Notes under the pieces: model-generated | Told to the model about the DNA's origin: nothing | Database searches by the model: none | Seen by the model: the letters and a program-made list of their open reading frames with translations, nothing else | Shown here: piece by piece, positions 48,147 through 54,116 of the stretch | Position numbering within the stretch: position 1 is the first letter of the stretch | Layout of the letters: every line of letters starts with the position of its first letter | Made by a program: the position numbers and the translations under genes | DNA from: BP-133 sp040756995 | GTDB lineage: Bacteria; Actinomycetota; Acidimicrobiia; IMCC26256; BP-133 | Direction: 5' to 3' | DNA length: 54,116 bases | Assembly (NCBI GenBank): GCA_040756995.1 | Contig: JBFLYK010000041.1 | Span: 1-54,116, forward strand

Positions 48147-48749
48147 TCAGCTCACCCGGGGACCGGTCGGGGTGGCGAGACGGAACTCGATGTTGGTGTC
48201 GACCTTGTCGAGTTCGAGGGCTCGGCGGAAGCGGGGGAGGGCGTCGTCTTCGATGCGGCGGCGGAGCGCCGGCACGTTGCAGGAATCCGCCACATGGACG
48301 CGCAGGTCAATTTCCGGAGCGTCGCCGTCGCCGGAGAGGCGGGCCACCGCCCGGGACACTCCGCCGTAGCGTTCGACGTCCCGGGCGAGGGCGGCGGCGG
48401 CACCGGTTGGGGCCACGACGGTGGTTCCGCCGTCGCCGTGGTGGGTCAGGTCGACCCGCCTCGGGGCGGCGGAGGCGAGTTGGGCCCGGAGCCACCGGAG
48501 GGCGATGACGGCCACCAGGAGCGATGCCAGGGCGGCGGCGGGCCAGAACCAGTTCTCGTTCCGGGCGACGAAGCTGCGCCACGATTCGCTGAGGAGCGGC
48601 TCGGCGGCCGCATCATCGCCGAAGACTCCCCAGCCCCGGGCGAGGCCGTAGCCACCGGACCCGGCGAGAAGCAGGCCGAGCAGTGTCAGCCCGGCCCGGT
48701 TGCGGCGATCGGCCCCCGACGATGCTCTCGTGGATGCTTCCCTCTTCAC
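48147..48749 (-). CDS. AmaP-like membrane anchor of the Asp23 operon
   Basis: 200 residues from GTG behind GGGGG. Two membrane helices (about 20-40 and 70-88) followed by a cytoplasmic domain similar in plan to AmaP, the anchor for Asp23 proteins. Last gene of the operon. The family assignment is supported by position more than by sequence. Confidence 0.7.
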   Translation of the reverse strand: MKREASTRASSGADRRNRAGLTLLGLLLAGSGGYGLARGWGVFGDDAAAEPLLSESWRSFVARNENWFWPAAALASLLVAVIALRWLRAQLASAAPRRVDLTHHGDGGTTVVAPTGAAAALARDVERYGGVSRAVARLSGDGDAPEIDLRVHVADSCNVPALRRRIEDDALPRFRRALELDKVDTNIEFRLATPTGPRVS

Positions 48750-48765
48750 GGTGTCCCCCTCGGAG

Positions 48766-49284
48766 TCACCGGCGCTCCTTGTCGATCTCGACCGCCACCT
48801 TCAGGGCACCGTCCAGGCCGAAGGCCTGCAGGCGGCGGCGGGTGGCTTCCTCGACCCGGGGAGCGAGATCGCCCTGCGTCCTGCGGGTCGCGGCGACGAC
48901 ACGGGCCTTGCGCCGGCCGACTTTGGCCCTGGCCCGGGCGATCCCGTCCTCGGCGCCGACGGCCCGGGCCAACGCCTGCTCCAGGCTGCGCCGGGAGATG
49001 CCGGCTCGGGTCTGTCGGTCGTCGAGGGGGATGCTCCGGGGCCGCGCCCTGATCACCTGCAGGGCGAGAAGCACCAGACCCGCGGCGGCCAGGACGAGGA
49101 AGAGCGACCGGGGCCCCGAGGCGTCCCAGCGGTTGTCCCGGGCGCTGGTGTACCAGTCGTCGTAGGGAATGACCAGGGGCTGGTGACCCAGCGCCGCCCA
49201 GGCGATCTCCACCGCCACCAACAGACCTGCGGCCGCCAGGACAAGGGCGGCGGCCACAGCCAGGATTCGATTGGCGATCCTCAT
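48766..49284 (-). CDS. Two-helix membrane protein (DUF6286-like) of the Asp23 operon
   Basis: 172 residues. Membrane helices near 8-30 and 60-80, a WYTSARDNRWD segment between them, and a basic helical C-terminus. This layout occurs in Asp23-associated actinobacterial proteins. It starts 4 bp after the Asp23 gene upstream. Confidence 0.7.
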   Translation of the reverse strand: MRIANRILAVAAALVLAAAGLLVAVEIAWAALGHQPLVIPYDDWYTSARDNRWDASGPRSLFLVLAAAGLVLLALQVIRARPRSIPLDDRQTRAGISRRSLEQALARAVGAEDGIARARAKVGRRKARVVAATRRTQGDLAPRVEEATRRRLQAFGLDGALKVAVEIDKERR

Positions 49285-49288
49285 GGCC

Positions 49289-49711
49289 TCACCGCACCCG
49301 GGCCGGCCGCCGAACCGGGACGACGAGTTCCGGGACCGTGATGTTGATTTGGCGGACCACCCGTCCGGTCATCGAGCGGACCTGCTCGGCGACATGGCGG
49401 CGCACCGCCTCGGCGATCTGGCGCACCGGCTCGGGATAGGCCACGTTGAACGTCAGTTCCAGGACGACGGTGTCGTCGTCGACCTCGGCGGAAGCGCCGG
49501 CCGGTGTTCCCGATGTCCAGGGCAGCAGGCGGCTGAGCCCGGTGCGCACCTCCCCTTCCACCCCGGGCACCTCGGTGGCCGCCCGGGCGGCCAGTTTCTC
49601 GAAGACCTCCGGCGCGATGGTGGTCGTCCCGCGTTCCGGCCCGTCGGTCCGATCGCCATGCTGCTCGTCGGACGGTGTCCGCTCGAGCGGTGGGGCGTCC
49701 AGCGCGGTCAC
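49289..49711 (-). CDS. Asp23/Gls24 family envelope stress protein (second copy)
   Basis: 140 residues from GTG, overlapping the stop of the small membrane gene. Asp23 core: TTTIAPEVFEKLAARAATEV, then VVLELTFNVAYPEPVRQIAEAV and a final VRQINITVPEL strand. In Firmicutes Asp23 coats the membrane through AmaP. Companion of the first-copy gene upstream. Confidence 0.85.
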   Translation of the reverse strand: MTALDAPPLERTPSDEQHGDRTDGPERGTTTIAPEVFEKLAARAATEVPGVEGEVRTGLSRLLPWTSGTPAGASAEVDDDTVVLELTFNVAYPEPVRQIAEAVRRHVAEQVRSMTGRVVRQINITVPELVVPVRRPARVR

Positions 49712-49902
49712 GAGCGGGACACGCCCCGGTCCGTGGTCCCGCCGACGTACTCCGACAGGTCCAGCTCGCCAGTGACGACCTTGGCGGTCAGGTATCCGAC
49801 CAGGCCGGTGAAGGCGACGATCAACATCGCCCCGAAACCCTCGATGGCCAAAGCCAGCCCGAGAATCAGCCCGACGAAGAGACCCACGGTCGTGGTCTGC
49901 AT
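49708..49902 (-). CDS. Small membrane protein (DUF2273-like)
   Basis: 64 residues with two predicted membrane helices (about 6-22 and 25-42) and a short polar tail. DUF2273-type proteins occur in Asp23 operons. Start at the ATG behind GGAGGGAAGTG. Confidence 0.7.
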   Translation of the reverse strand: MQTTTVGLFVGLILGLALAIEGFGAMLIVAFTGLVGYLTAKVVTGELDLSEYVGGTTDRGVSRS

Positions 49903-49920
49903 CACTTCCCTCCCACCCAG

Positions 49921-50247
49921 TCAGCCTCCCTCCGGGAGGTACACCTCGGCTGCTCCAGTGCCGGTCGGGATGTCGACGTCGTCGACGAAGACGTCAACGG
50001 GCACGCCTCCGGTGACGGGGGCCACGGCGGCCCGCACCTCGGCGGCGACGTCCGGAACCCGGGCGCCCCAGCAGGCGACGACATGAACCTCGATCCTGTC
50101 GTCAGCCAGGCGCACGCCGGGGACACGGTGGCCCGGGAGGTACGTCGCCACCTCCCCGAACCGGCCGGGGGAGATCCGGGCGACCGAGCGGCACCGGGCG
50201 ACCAGACCTGCCACCTCGTCCGGATCAACGGCGTCCACGAGACCCAT
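49921..50247 (-). CDS. Asp23-operon protein, unknown function
   Basis: 108 residues. An alpha/beta domain with the repeated strand pattern (VEHVVAC-like strand, VDVFVDDVDI) resembling a shortened Asp23 fold. Located between the first Asp23 gene and the small membrane gene. The relation to Asp23 is suggested by pattern and position only. Confidence 0.6.
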   Translation of the reverse strand: MGLVDAVDPDEVAGLVARCRSVARISPGRFGEVATYLPGHRVPGVRLADDRIEVHVVACWGARVPDVAAEVRAAVAPVTGGVPVDVFVDDVDIPTGTGAAEVYLPEGG

Positions 50248-50258
50248 CGGGCCGCGGG

Positions 50259-50723
50259 TCAGTGGACCCGCTGGTTCTGTTCTTCTTCGTCGTCGTCGCC
50301 GAGCCAGATGTCATCGACCGAGATGTTCACCTCGGTGACGGACAGGCCCGTCATCCGCTCCACCCGCTGGATGACGTTGTTGCGGACGCCCCGGGACAGC
50401 TCGGGGATCGATACTCCGTACTCCACGACCAGGTCCAGATCGACGGCCGCTTCCTTCTCACCGACTTCGACGGTCACGCCCTGGGTGGGGGCCGGCTCGC
50501 TGCTCCCGACGGGGAGCTTCTCTTTCAGAGTCCCGAAGGCACGGGCCGCTCCAGTGCCCATGGCGTGAACACCCGACACCTCCCGGGCCGCGATCCCGGC
50601 GATCTTGGCCACCACCGAGTCGGCCACCGAAGTCGTGCCACGGTCGGTCCGCAGCTGCTCGTTGGCGTTGCCCTCGGTGCCGCTTCGCTCCCTGGTGGCC
50701 GTCGCCGTACCTGACTGCGCCAT
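50259..50723 (-). CDS. Asp23/Gls24 family envelope stress protein (first copy)
   Basis: 154 residues from ATG behind GAAGGGGG. Core motifs TTSVADSVVAKIAGIAAREVSGVHAMG (start of domain) and VDLDLVVEYGVSIPELSRGVRNNV, ending with VTEVNISVDDI. First gene of a six-gene minus-strand envelope operon. Confidence 0.88.
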   Translation of the reverse strand: MAQSGTATATRERSGTEGNANEQLRTDRGTTSVADSVVAKIAGIAAREVSGVHAMGTGAARAFGTLKEKLPVGSSEPAPTQGVTVEVGEKEAAVDLDLVVEYGVSIPELSRGVRNNVIQRVERMTGLSVTEVNISVDDIWLGDDDEEEQNQRVH

Positions 50724-50953
50724 CGGACCCCCTTCCATCCCGCGAATGATGCGAACCTGTCGAGCACTACCCAGGCCGGGACCGACGAAAAACCGCGTTA
50801 CGCCACCGGTCAGGCGGGCGTCACTCCCGGAGGAAGTCCCGGACCTTGTCGGCCATGGCCGCCAGCGGGCCGGCGACGAGGGTCAGGTTTGAGGGCCGTT
50901 CTCTCCGGCGAGGTACGCGCTCGGGCCGACGGAGCGCGAGGAGTTGAACTTCA

Positions 50954-51475
50954 ATGACCAGAGCCCAGCGGGTTCTCCACGACGTGGCGATCAGCAGTGC
51001 GGCCGGATTGGTGGCGACGAAGCCGATGGAGGTCGTCACGACGAAGATTCAGCGGGTCCAGTCGGAGGAGGCCACGATCCGGGAACAGCAGGCCAGTCCC
51101 GGCCTGGCGAGCGAGGTGGCCGCCCGCAAGGCGGCGCAGAGGGCGGGGGTGCATCTCGACGAGCGGCAGGTGCAGCGAGCGGGGCAGGTCCTCCACTACA
51201 GCCTGGCCATGGCGTGGGGGCCGCTCTACCCCGTCCTCCGCCGCCGCTTGGGGCTCAGCCCCCTGTCCGCCGGCCTCGGAACGGGATTGGCGATGTTCCT
51301 CATCGCCGACGAGGGGTTCAACAGCCTCTCCGGAACGAGTGCGCCGCCTCGGGCCTACCCCCTCGTCACGCACGTCCGGGGATTGGCCGGACATGTCGTT
51401 TTCGGTCTGGTGCTGGCCGCCGTGACGGAAGCCGCATGGCGGCTGACCGGCGCCTGCCGGGAGCGGCCGCTCTAG
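50954..51475 (+). CDS. Small membrane protein, DUF1440/YagU-like
   Basis: 173 residues from ATG. An N-terminal amphipathic part, then about three membrane helices (near 83-95, 105-120 and 145-165) and the patterns AAGLVATKPMEVVTTK and HYSLAMAWGPLYPVLRR that recall DUF1440 (YagU) proteins. Function unknown. It is divergent from the Asp23 operon. Confidence 0.65.
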   Translation: MTRAQRVLHDVAISSAAGLVATKPMEVVTTKIQRVQSEEATIREQQASPGLASEVAARKAAQRAGVHLDERQVQRAGQVLHYSLAMAWGPLYPVLRRRLGLSPLSAGLGTGLAMFLIADEGFNSLSGTSAPPRAYPLVTHVRGLAGHVVFGLVLAAVTEAAWRLTGACRERPL

Positions 51476-51490
51476 CCGCAGCGCCCTCAG

Positions 51491-51877
51491 TCAGCGAGAT
51501 ATCCGTGCGGTGACCTGGATTTCGACCAAGGCTCCTGGAACGGCCAGCTCGGAGACCCCCACGGCGGTCCAGGCCGGATATGGCGCCGAGATGAACGTGT
51601 CCTTGACCGCGATGAAGGCATCGATGTGGGCGGCCAGACCGACGTGGTAGGTGGTCATCTCCACCACGTCGGCGAACGTGAGCCCGACCTCCGCCAGCAG
51701 GCCGGCCAGGTTCTCGAAGGCCAGGGTGAACTGCTCGGTCGGATCGTCCGGGGCACTCAGGTCGGGTCGCAGACCGATCATTCCCGAGCAGCGCAGGTGG
51801 TCGCCGTCGAGCACGGCGGGCGCGAAGTGGTAGGCGTCGTACACCGGCTTCATCCACGCCGGGATGACTTCTCGCAT
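51491..51877 (-). CDS. RidA/YjgF/Rid-family protein
   Basis: 128 residues, the normal size. Conserved strands and helix (GDHLRCSGMIGLRPDL, then EQFTLAFENLAGLLAEVGLTFADVVEMTTY) and a C-terminal GALVEIQVTARI, in which the usual catalytic arginine is at the R of TAR. Rid proteins hydrolyse reactive imines or enamines. It follows the dioxygenase-like gene and is probably co-transcribed. Confidence 0.9.
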   Translation of the reverse strand: MREVIPAWMKPVYDAYHFAPAVLDGDHLRCSGMIGLRPDLSAPDDPTEQFTLAFENLAGLLAEVGLTFADVVEMTTYHVGLAAHIDAFIAVKDTFISAPYPAWTAVGVSELAVPGALVEIQVTARISR

Positions 51878-51894
51878 GTCGGCTCCTCCGGAGG

Positions 51895-52725
51895 TCAGCG
51901 CAGCTGGGCGAAGTGGGGGGACTGGTACGGCTCGCCCGGCGTCAGGGACCGGTCGTCGAACGCTCGGATGTCGTAGGGGAAGTCCGGTGGTGAGGTGGGC
52001 AGCGGCCGGTAGAAGAGCTGATCGCCGAAGAACCGCAACACCAGCGTGTGACGAGTCGGACAGTTCGGCGTCACCGGTGCACCGCCGTGCAGGGCGCCGG
52101 AGTGGAGGACCACGACGTCACCCGGCTCGATGTCCCAGGAGATGACGTCCCACGACGCCGGGTCGTTGGCTCGGTCCGCTTCGATGTCGGGGAGACGGGG
52201 GAACGCCGCTTCGCCCCAGACCGGCCGCGTGGCGTCGGCCGGATCGGTGTAGGACGTGCCGTCGTACTCGGGGCCGAGGTGCGAGCCCCGGACGATCTCG
52301 AGGGAGTTCTCCCTGGGCAGCGGCTCGAAGCTGATCCAGAGGTTGGCCAGGTGCGGCCCGTTGGCCGGCATGTACGAGGTGTCCTGATGCCAGGGCGACC
52401 GGCCGGCCTTTCCGCCTGACTTGACGAAGAGCTCCTCGCCGAGGAACCACACGTGCTCCGAGCCCCACAGCGACGCCATGAGGTCGGCGAGCCCGAACTC
52501 CTTGATCATCGAGAGGTACACCTCGACGTTCTCGGGGTTGCCGTACTCGTTGAAGTGCTCGTCAGGCGTGCCTTCGAACACCCGGCCGGCCATCGGGCTC
52601 GGGTGGGCGATGCCGTAGTCGAAGCACTGGCGCACCCGCGGCAACTGTTCGGGTGAGAACAAGCCTCGGATGACAATGGCTCCGTCGGTGGCCAGATCCC
52701 GCTTCATCTGCTCGGTCGCCTGCAT
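51895..52725 (-). CDS. Phytanoyl-CoA dioxygenase family protein
   Basis: 276 residues from the ATG behind AGAGGGGGCTCC. Fe(II)/2-oxoglutarate oxygenase fold with iron ligands H113 and D115 (WHQDTS) and H213 (ALHGGAP), and a late arginine (RHTLVLRF) for 2-oxoglutarate. Substrate not known. It is divergent from the tetR gene and shares an operator region with it. Confidence 0.88.
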   Translation of the reverse strand: MQATEQMKRDLATDGAIVIRGLFSPEQLPRVRQCFDYGIAHPSPMAGRVFEGTPDEHFNEYGNPENVEVYLSMIKEFGLADLMASLWGSEHVWFLGEELFVKSGGKAGRSPWHQDTSYMPANGPHLANLWISFEPLPRENSLEIVRGSHLGPEYDGTSYTDPADATRPVWGEAAFPRLPDIEADRANDPASWDVISWDIEPGDVVVLHSGALHGGAPVTPNCPTRHTLVLRFFGDQLFYRPLPTSPPDFPYDIRAFDDRSLTPGEPYQSPHFAQLR

Positions 52726-52764
52726 GGAGCCCCCTCTGTCGCCGGTCATAACAGTTGTGATGTC

Positions 52765-52778
52765 ATAACGCGTGTTAT
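52765..52778. promoter_or_regulatory. TetR-type operator ATAAC-N4-GTTAT
   Basis: ATAACGCGTGTTAT has perfect ATAAC/GTTAT arms around four bases, in the 97-bp gap between the dioxygenase gene and tetR. A further ATAAC half site is at 52748-52752. Position and form fit a TetR that controls both genes. Confidence 0.6.
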
Positions 52779-52822
52779 CTTCTACCTGCGCACCGCCTGA
52801 GCGTCAAGGCCGGAGTATCTGG

Positions 52823-53413
52823 ATGGCTGTGAAGAAATCTGAGGCGACCCGCCAGGGCGAGATCGTGGAGGCGACCGTGCGGGTGATCGCCCGGGACGGG
52901 TTGTCCGGCGCGTCGCTGCGGACGATCGCCCGCGAGATCGGGTACACGACGGGTGTCGTGATGCACTACTTCCGGGACAAGGAGGAGCTGCTCGTCGCGG
53001 CGGCGGAAGCGGTCTTCGGTCCCTTCGAGAAACTGCTCTCGGAGGCTCTGCTGATGGAGGACACGTTCGAGGGGCTCCGCCGCATCTGCGTGATCCCGCT
53101 GCCTACCACCCGGGCCAAGCAGGCCTTGCCGCGGATTTACGCGCAGGTGCTGGCCAGCGCCGAGACGGAGCCGGCCTTCGCCAGGGCCTTCGCCACCCGC
53201 TATGCGGCGATCCGCGACGGCGTGCAGTCCCTGCTGGCTCGGGGCCAGGAGAACGGCTCCTTCCGGGCCGACTTCGACCCGGCCGCCCAGTGCGACGTCC
53301 TTTGCGCGCTGGTCGACGGCCTGGCCCTCCACGCCGTCAGCGAACCGTCCCGGTTCCCGGCCGGCCGCATCGTGACCCTGGTGACCCAGGAGCTCGAGAA
53401 ACTGCGGCCCTAG
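52823..53413 (+). CDS. TetR-family regulator
   Basis: 196 residues from ATG behind GGAGTATCTGG. N-terminal helix-turn-helix (about 10-58: EIVEATVRVIARDGLSGASL, then TIAREIGYTTGVVMHYFRDKEEL) and a helical C-terminal ligand domain of the BetI type. It probably controls itself and the divergent dioxygenase-RidA pair. Confidence 0.9.
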   Translation: MAVKKSEATRQGEIVEATVRVIARDGLSGASLRTIAREIGYTTGVVMHYFRDKEELLVAAAEAVFGPFEKLLSEALLMEDTFEGLRRICVIPLPTTRAKQALPRIYAQVLASAETEPAFARAFATRYAAIRDGVQSLLARGQENGSFRADFDPAAQCDVLCALVDGLALHAVSEPSRFPAGRIVTLVTQELEKLRP

Positions 53414-53432
53414 AGCTGGCCTACGGGAATTG

Positions 53433-53517
53433 TGCGAGCGGGGGGACTTGAACCCCCACCCCCTCTCGGGGACCGGGACCTAAACCCGGCGCGTCTGCCT
53501 GATTTCGCCACGCTCGC
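53433..53517 (-). tRNA. tRNA-Leu (anticodon UAG)
   Basis: Acceptor GCGAGCG/CGCTCGC with discriminator A, anticodon stem CCGGG/CCCGG around TTTAGGT (anticodon TAG), a long variable arm (TCCCCGAGAGGGGG) as expected for a class II tRNA, and a T arm GGGGGTTCAAGTCCCCC. 85 bases, CCA not encoded. Confidence 0.95.
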
Positions 53518-53683
53518 GTTCTGGTCGTATCTACGGCGCAGGTCGGATTGTGGATGAGGATTTTTTTTCCGGACGGACGGGCGGGTATTCAGCGGCCCAT
53601 GCGTCCGGCCGGGACCGGCACGGTAGCGTCACCGGCCACGGCGCCGGATTGCCGGTCGCCGGTAGGGAGGAGGAGAGCGGCTC

Positions 53684-54116
53684 GTGGCAGTGGTGGCCAA
53701 CCCGGCGCTGGCGCTGCGCGACCTGCGCCGGGCCCGCCACCACCGCCACCGGGAGGACTTCGACTGGGTCGAGACGCTCTACCGGGTCTACGTCACGGTC
53801 CTGTCGGGGGCGGCCCTCATCTGGGTGTCGGCTTCGAGGGTGTCGGACGAGGCGGCCGGCGGGCGGGGGCTCGGGGACATCCGGGAGCACGGCGCCGCCG
53901 TGTTGGGGTTGGCGGTGGCATTCCTCGCCGCCCTGGGACTGCGGTCCGGCAGCCGGGGCGGGCCGCTGTCGCTGGAGGCGGCCGACGTCCGGGTGGTGCT
54001 GCTGGCGCCGATCCGGCGGCGCCTGGCCCTGCGGGCTCCGGCACTGCGCCAGCTCCGCTCGGCCGCCTTCGGGGGCCTGTGTGTCGGTGCGGTGGTGGGG
54101 AACCTGGCCGGGCAGC
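53684..54116 (+). CDS. Membrane protein, N-terminal part (window edge)
   Basis: 144 codons open at the right edge, starting at GTG behind GGGAGGAGGAGAG. A basic N-terminus (LRDLRRARHHRHRED) precedes two or three hydrophobic segments (near 37-50, 72-85 and 128-140). It may be an ABC-type exporter membrane subunit, but only the N-terminus is present, so no firm family call is possible. Confidence 0.6.
   Translation, partial: MAVVANPALALRDLRRARHHRHREDFDWVETLYRVYVTVLSGAALIWVSASRVSDEAAGGRGLGDIREHGAAVLGLAVAFLAALGLRSGSRGGPLSLEAADVRVVLLAPIRRRLALRAPALRQLRSAAFGGLCVGAVVGNLAGQ

Noticed and set aside
50821..51039. 72-codon minus-strand frame next to the Asp23 operon
   Set aside because: It overlaps the divergent DUF1440-like gene and lacks a ribosome site; only the last 11 codons (MADKVRDFLRE) look protein-like, which is too little to call.

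Overview
High-GC DNA with frequent GTG/TTG starts, dense ATGA/GTGA/TTGA gene overlaps and many gene families typical of Actinomycetota; a member of an uncultured or poorly studied actinobacterial group (perhaps Acidimicrobiia-like) is my inference. The left 30 kb is a dedicated sulfur-oxidation locus; the right 24 kb is ordinary chromosomal content.

Sulfur region, minus strand (1-7052). A zinc-ribbon protein and a LysR regulator are followed by sat-aprB-aprA-qmoA and then a proline-rich repeat protein that runs off the left edge. This is the sulfite <-> APS <-> sulfate + ATP module with a quinone-linked partner (Qmo).

Sulfur region, plus strand (7128-20831). One almost gapless run: tusA, dsrE, shdrC1, shdrB1, shdrA, shdrH-like, a fused shdrC2/B2-type protein, a lipoate ligase-like gene, lbpA-1, lipS1, a second lipoate ligase, lipS2, etfB, etfA, a small zinc-finger protein, lbpA-2, lbpA-3, and a DsrE3A-like gene. 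This is the sulfur-oxidizing heterodisulfide-reductase-like (sHdr)/lipoate-binding protein (LbpA) pathway with its own lipoate assembly set. It has three LbpA paralogues and an EtfBA pair inside the same run. The expected flow is sulfane sulfur -> TusA/DsrE -> sHdr-LbpA -> sulfite -> AprBA/Sat -> sulfate. Electrons could leave through EtfAB to the EMO-type Fe-S/cytochrome b membrane protein at 21946-24192 (inference).

Flanking accessory genes, minus strand (20832-30012). An ArsR repressor is coupled to a SufT/MIP18-like gene and an unknown gene. Next come the EMO-type oxidoreductase, a receiver-like/Rieske fusion, two tandem SulP anion transporters and a NifS/SufS-like class V aminotransferase. 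A near-identical 18-bp palindrome (CTTGCGCAT/TGCGCAAG type) lies upstream of tusA, of the EMO gene and of the first SulP gene. It is a strong candidate operator for one sulfur regulon, possibly read by the local ArsR.

Right part (30.1-54.1 kb). NHL-repeat secreted protein; GH65 phosphorylase with beta-phosphoglucomutase; a secreted phosphoesterase-like protein; a zinc/manganese ABC transporter with a Fur/Zur-type box; ispD-ispF; an RTX-type repeat protein; a copper-chaperone-like protein; a GT4 glycosyltransferase; a ChaB-like protein; an alpha/beta hydrolase; a Ser/Thr kinase with a lipoprotein; an LLM flavin monooxygenase; a membrane channel-like protein; an Asp23/Gls24-AmaP envelope operon; RidA and phytanoyl-CoA-dioxygenase genes divergent from a TetR regulator; a tRNA-Leu(UAG); and the start of a membrane protein at the right edge. 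No rRNA, CRISPR, transposase, integrase or phage gene was seen, and no intergenic gap exceeds about 275 bp.
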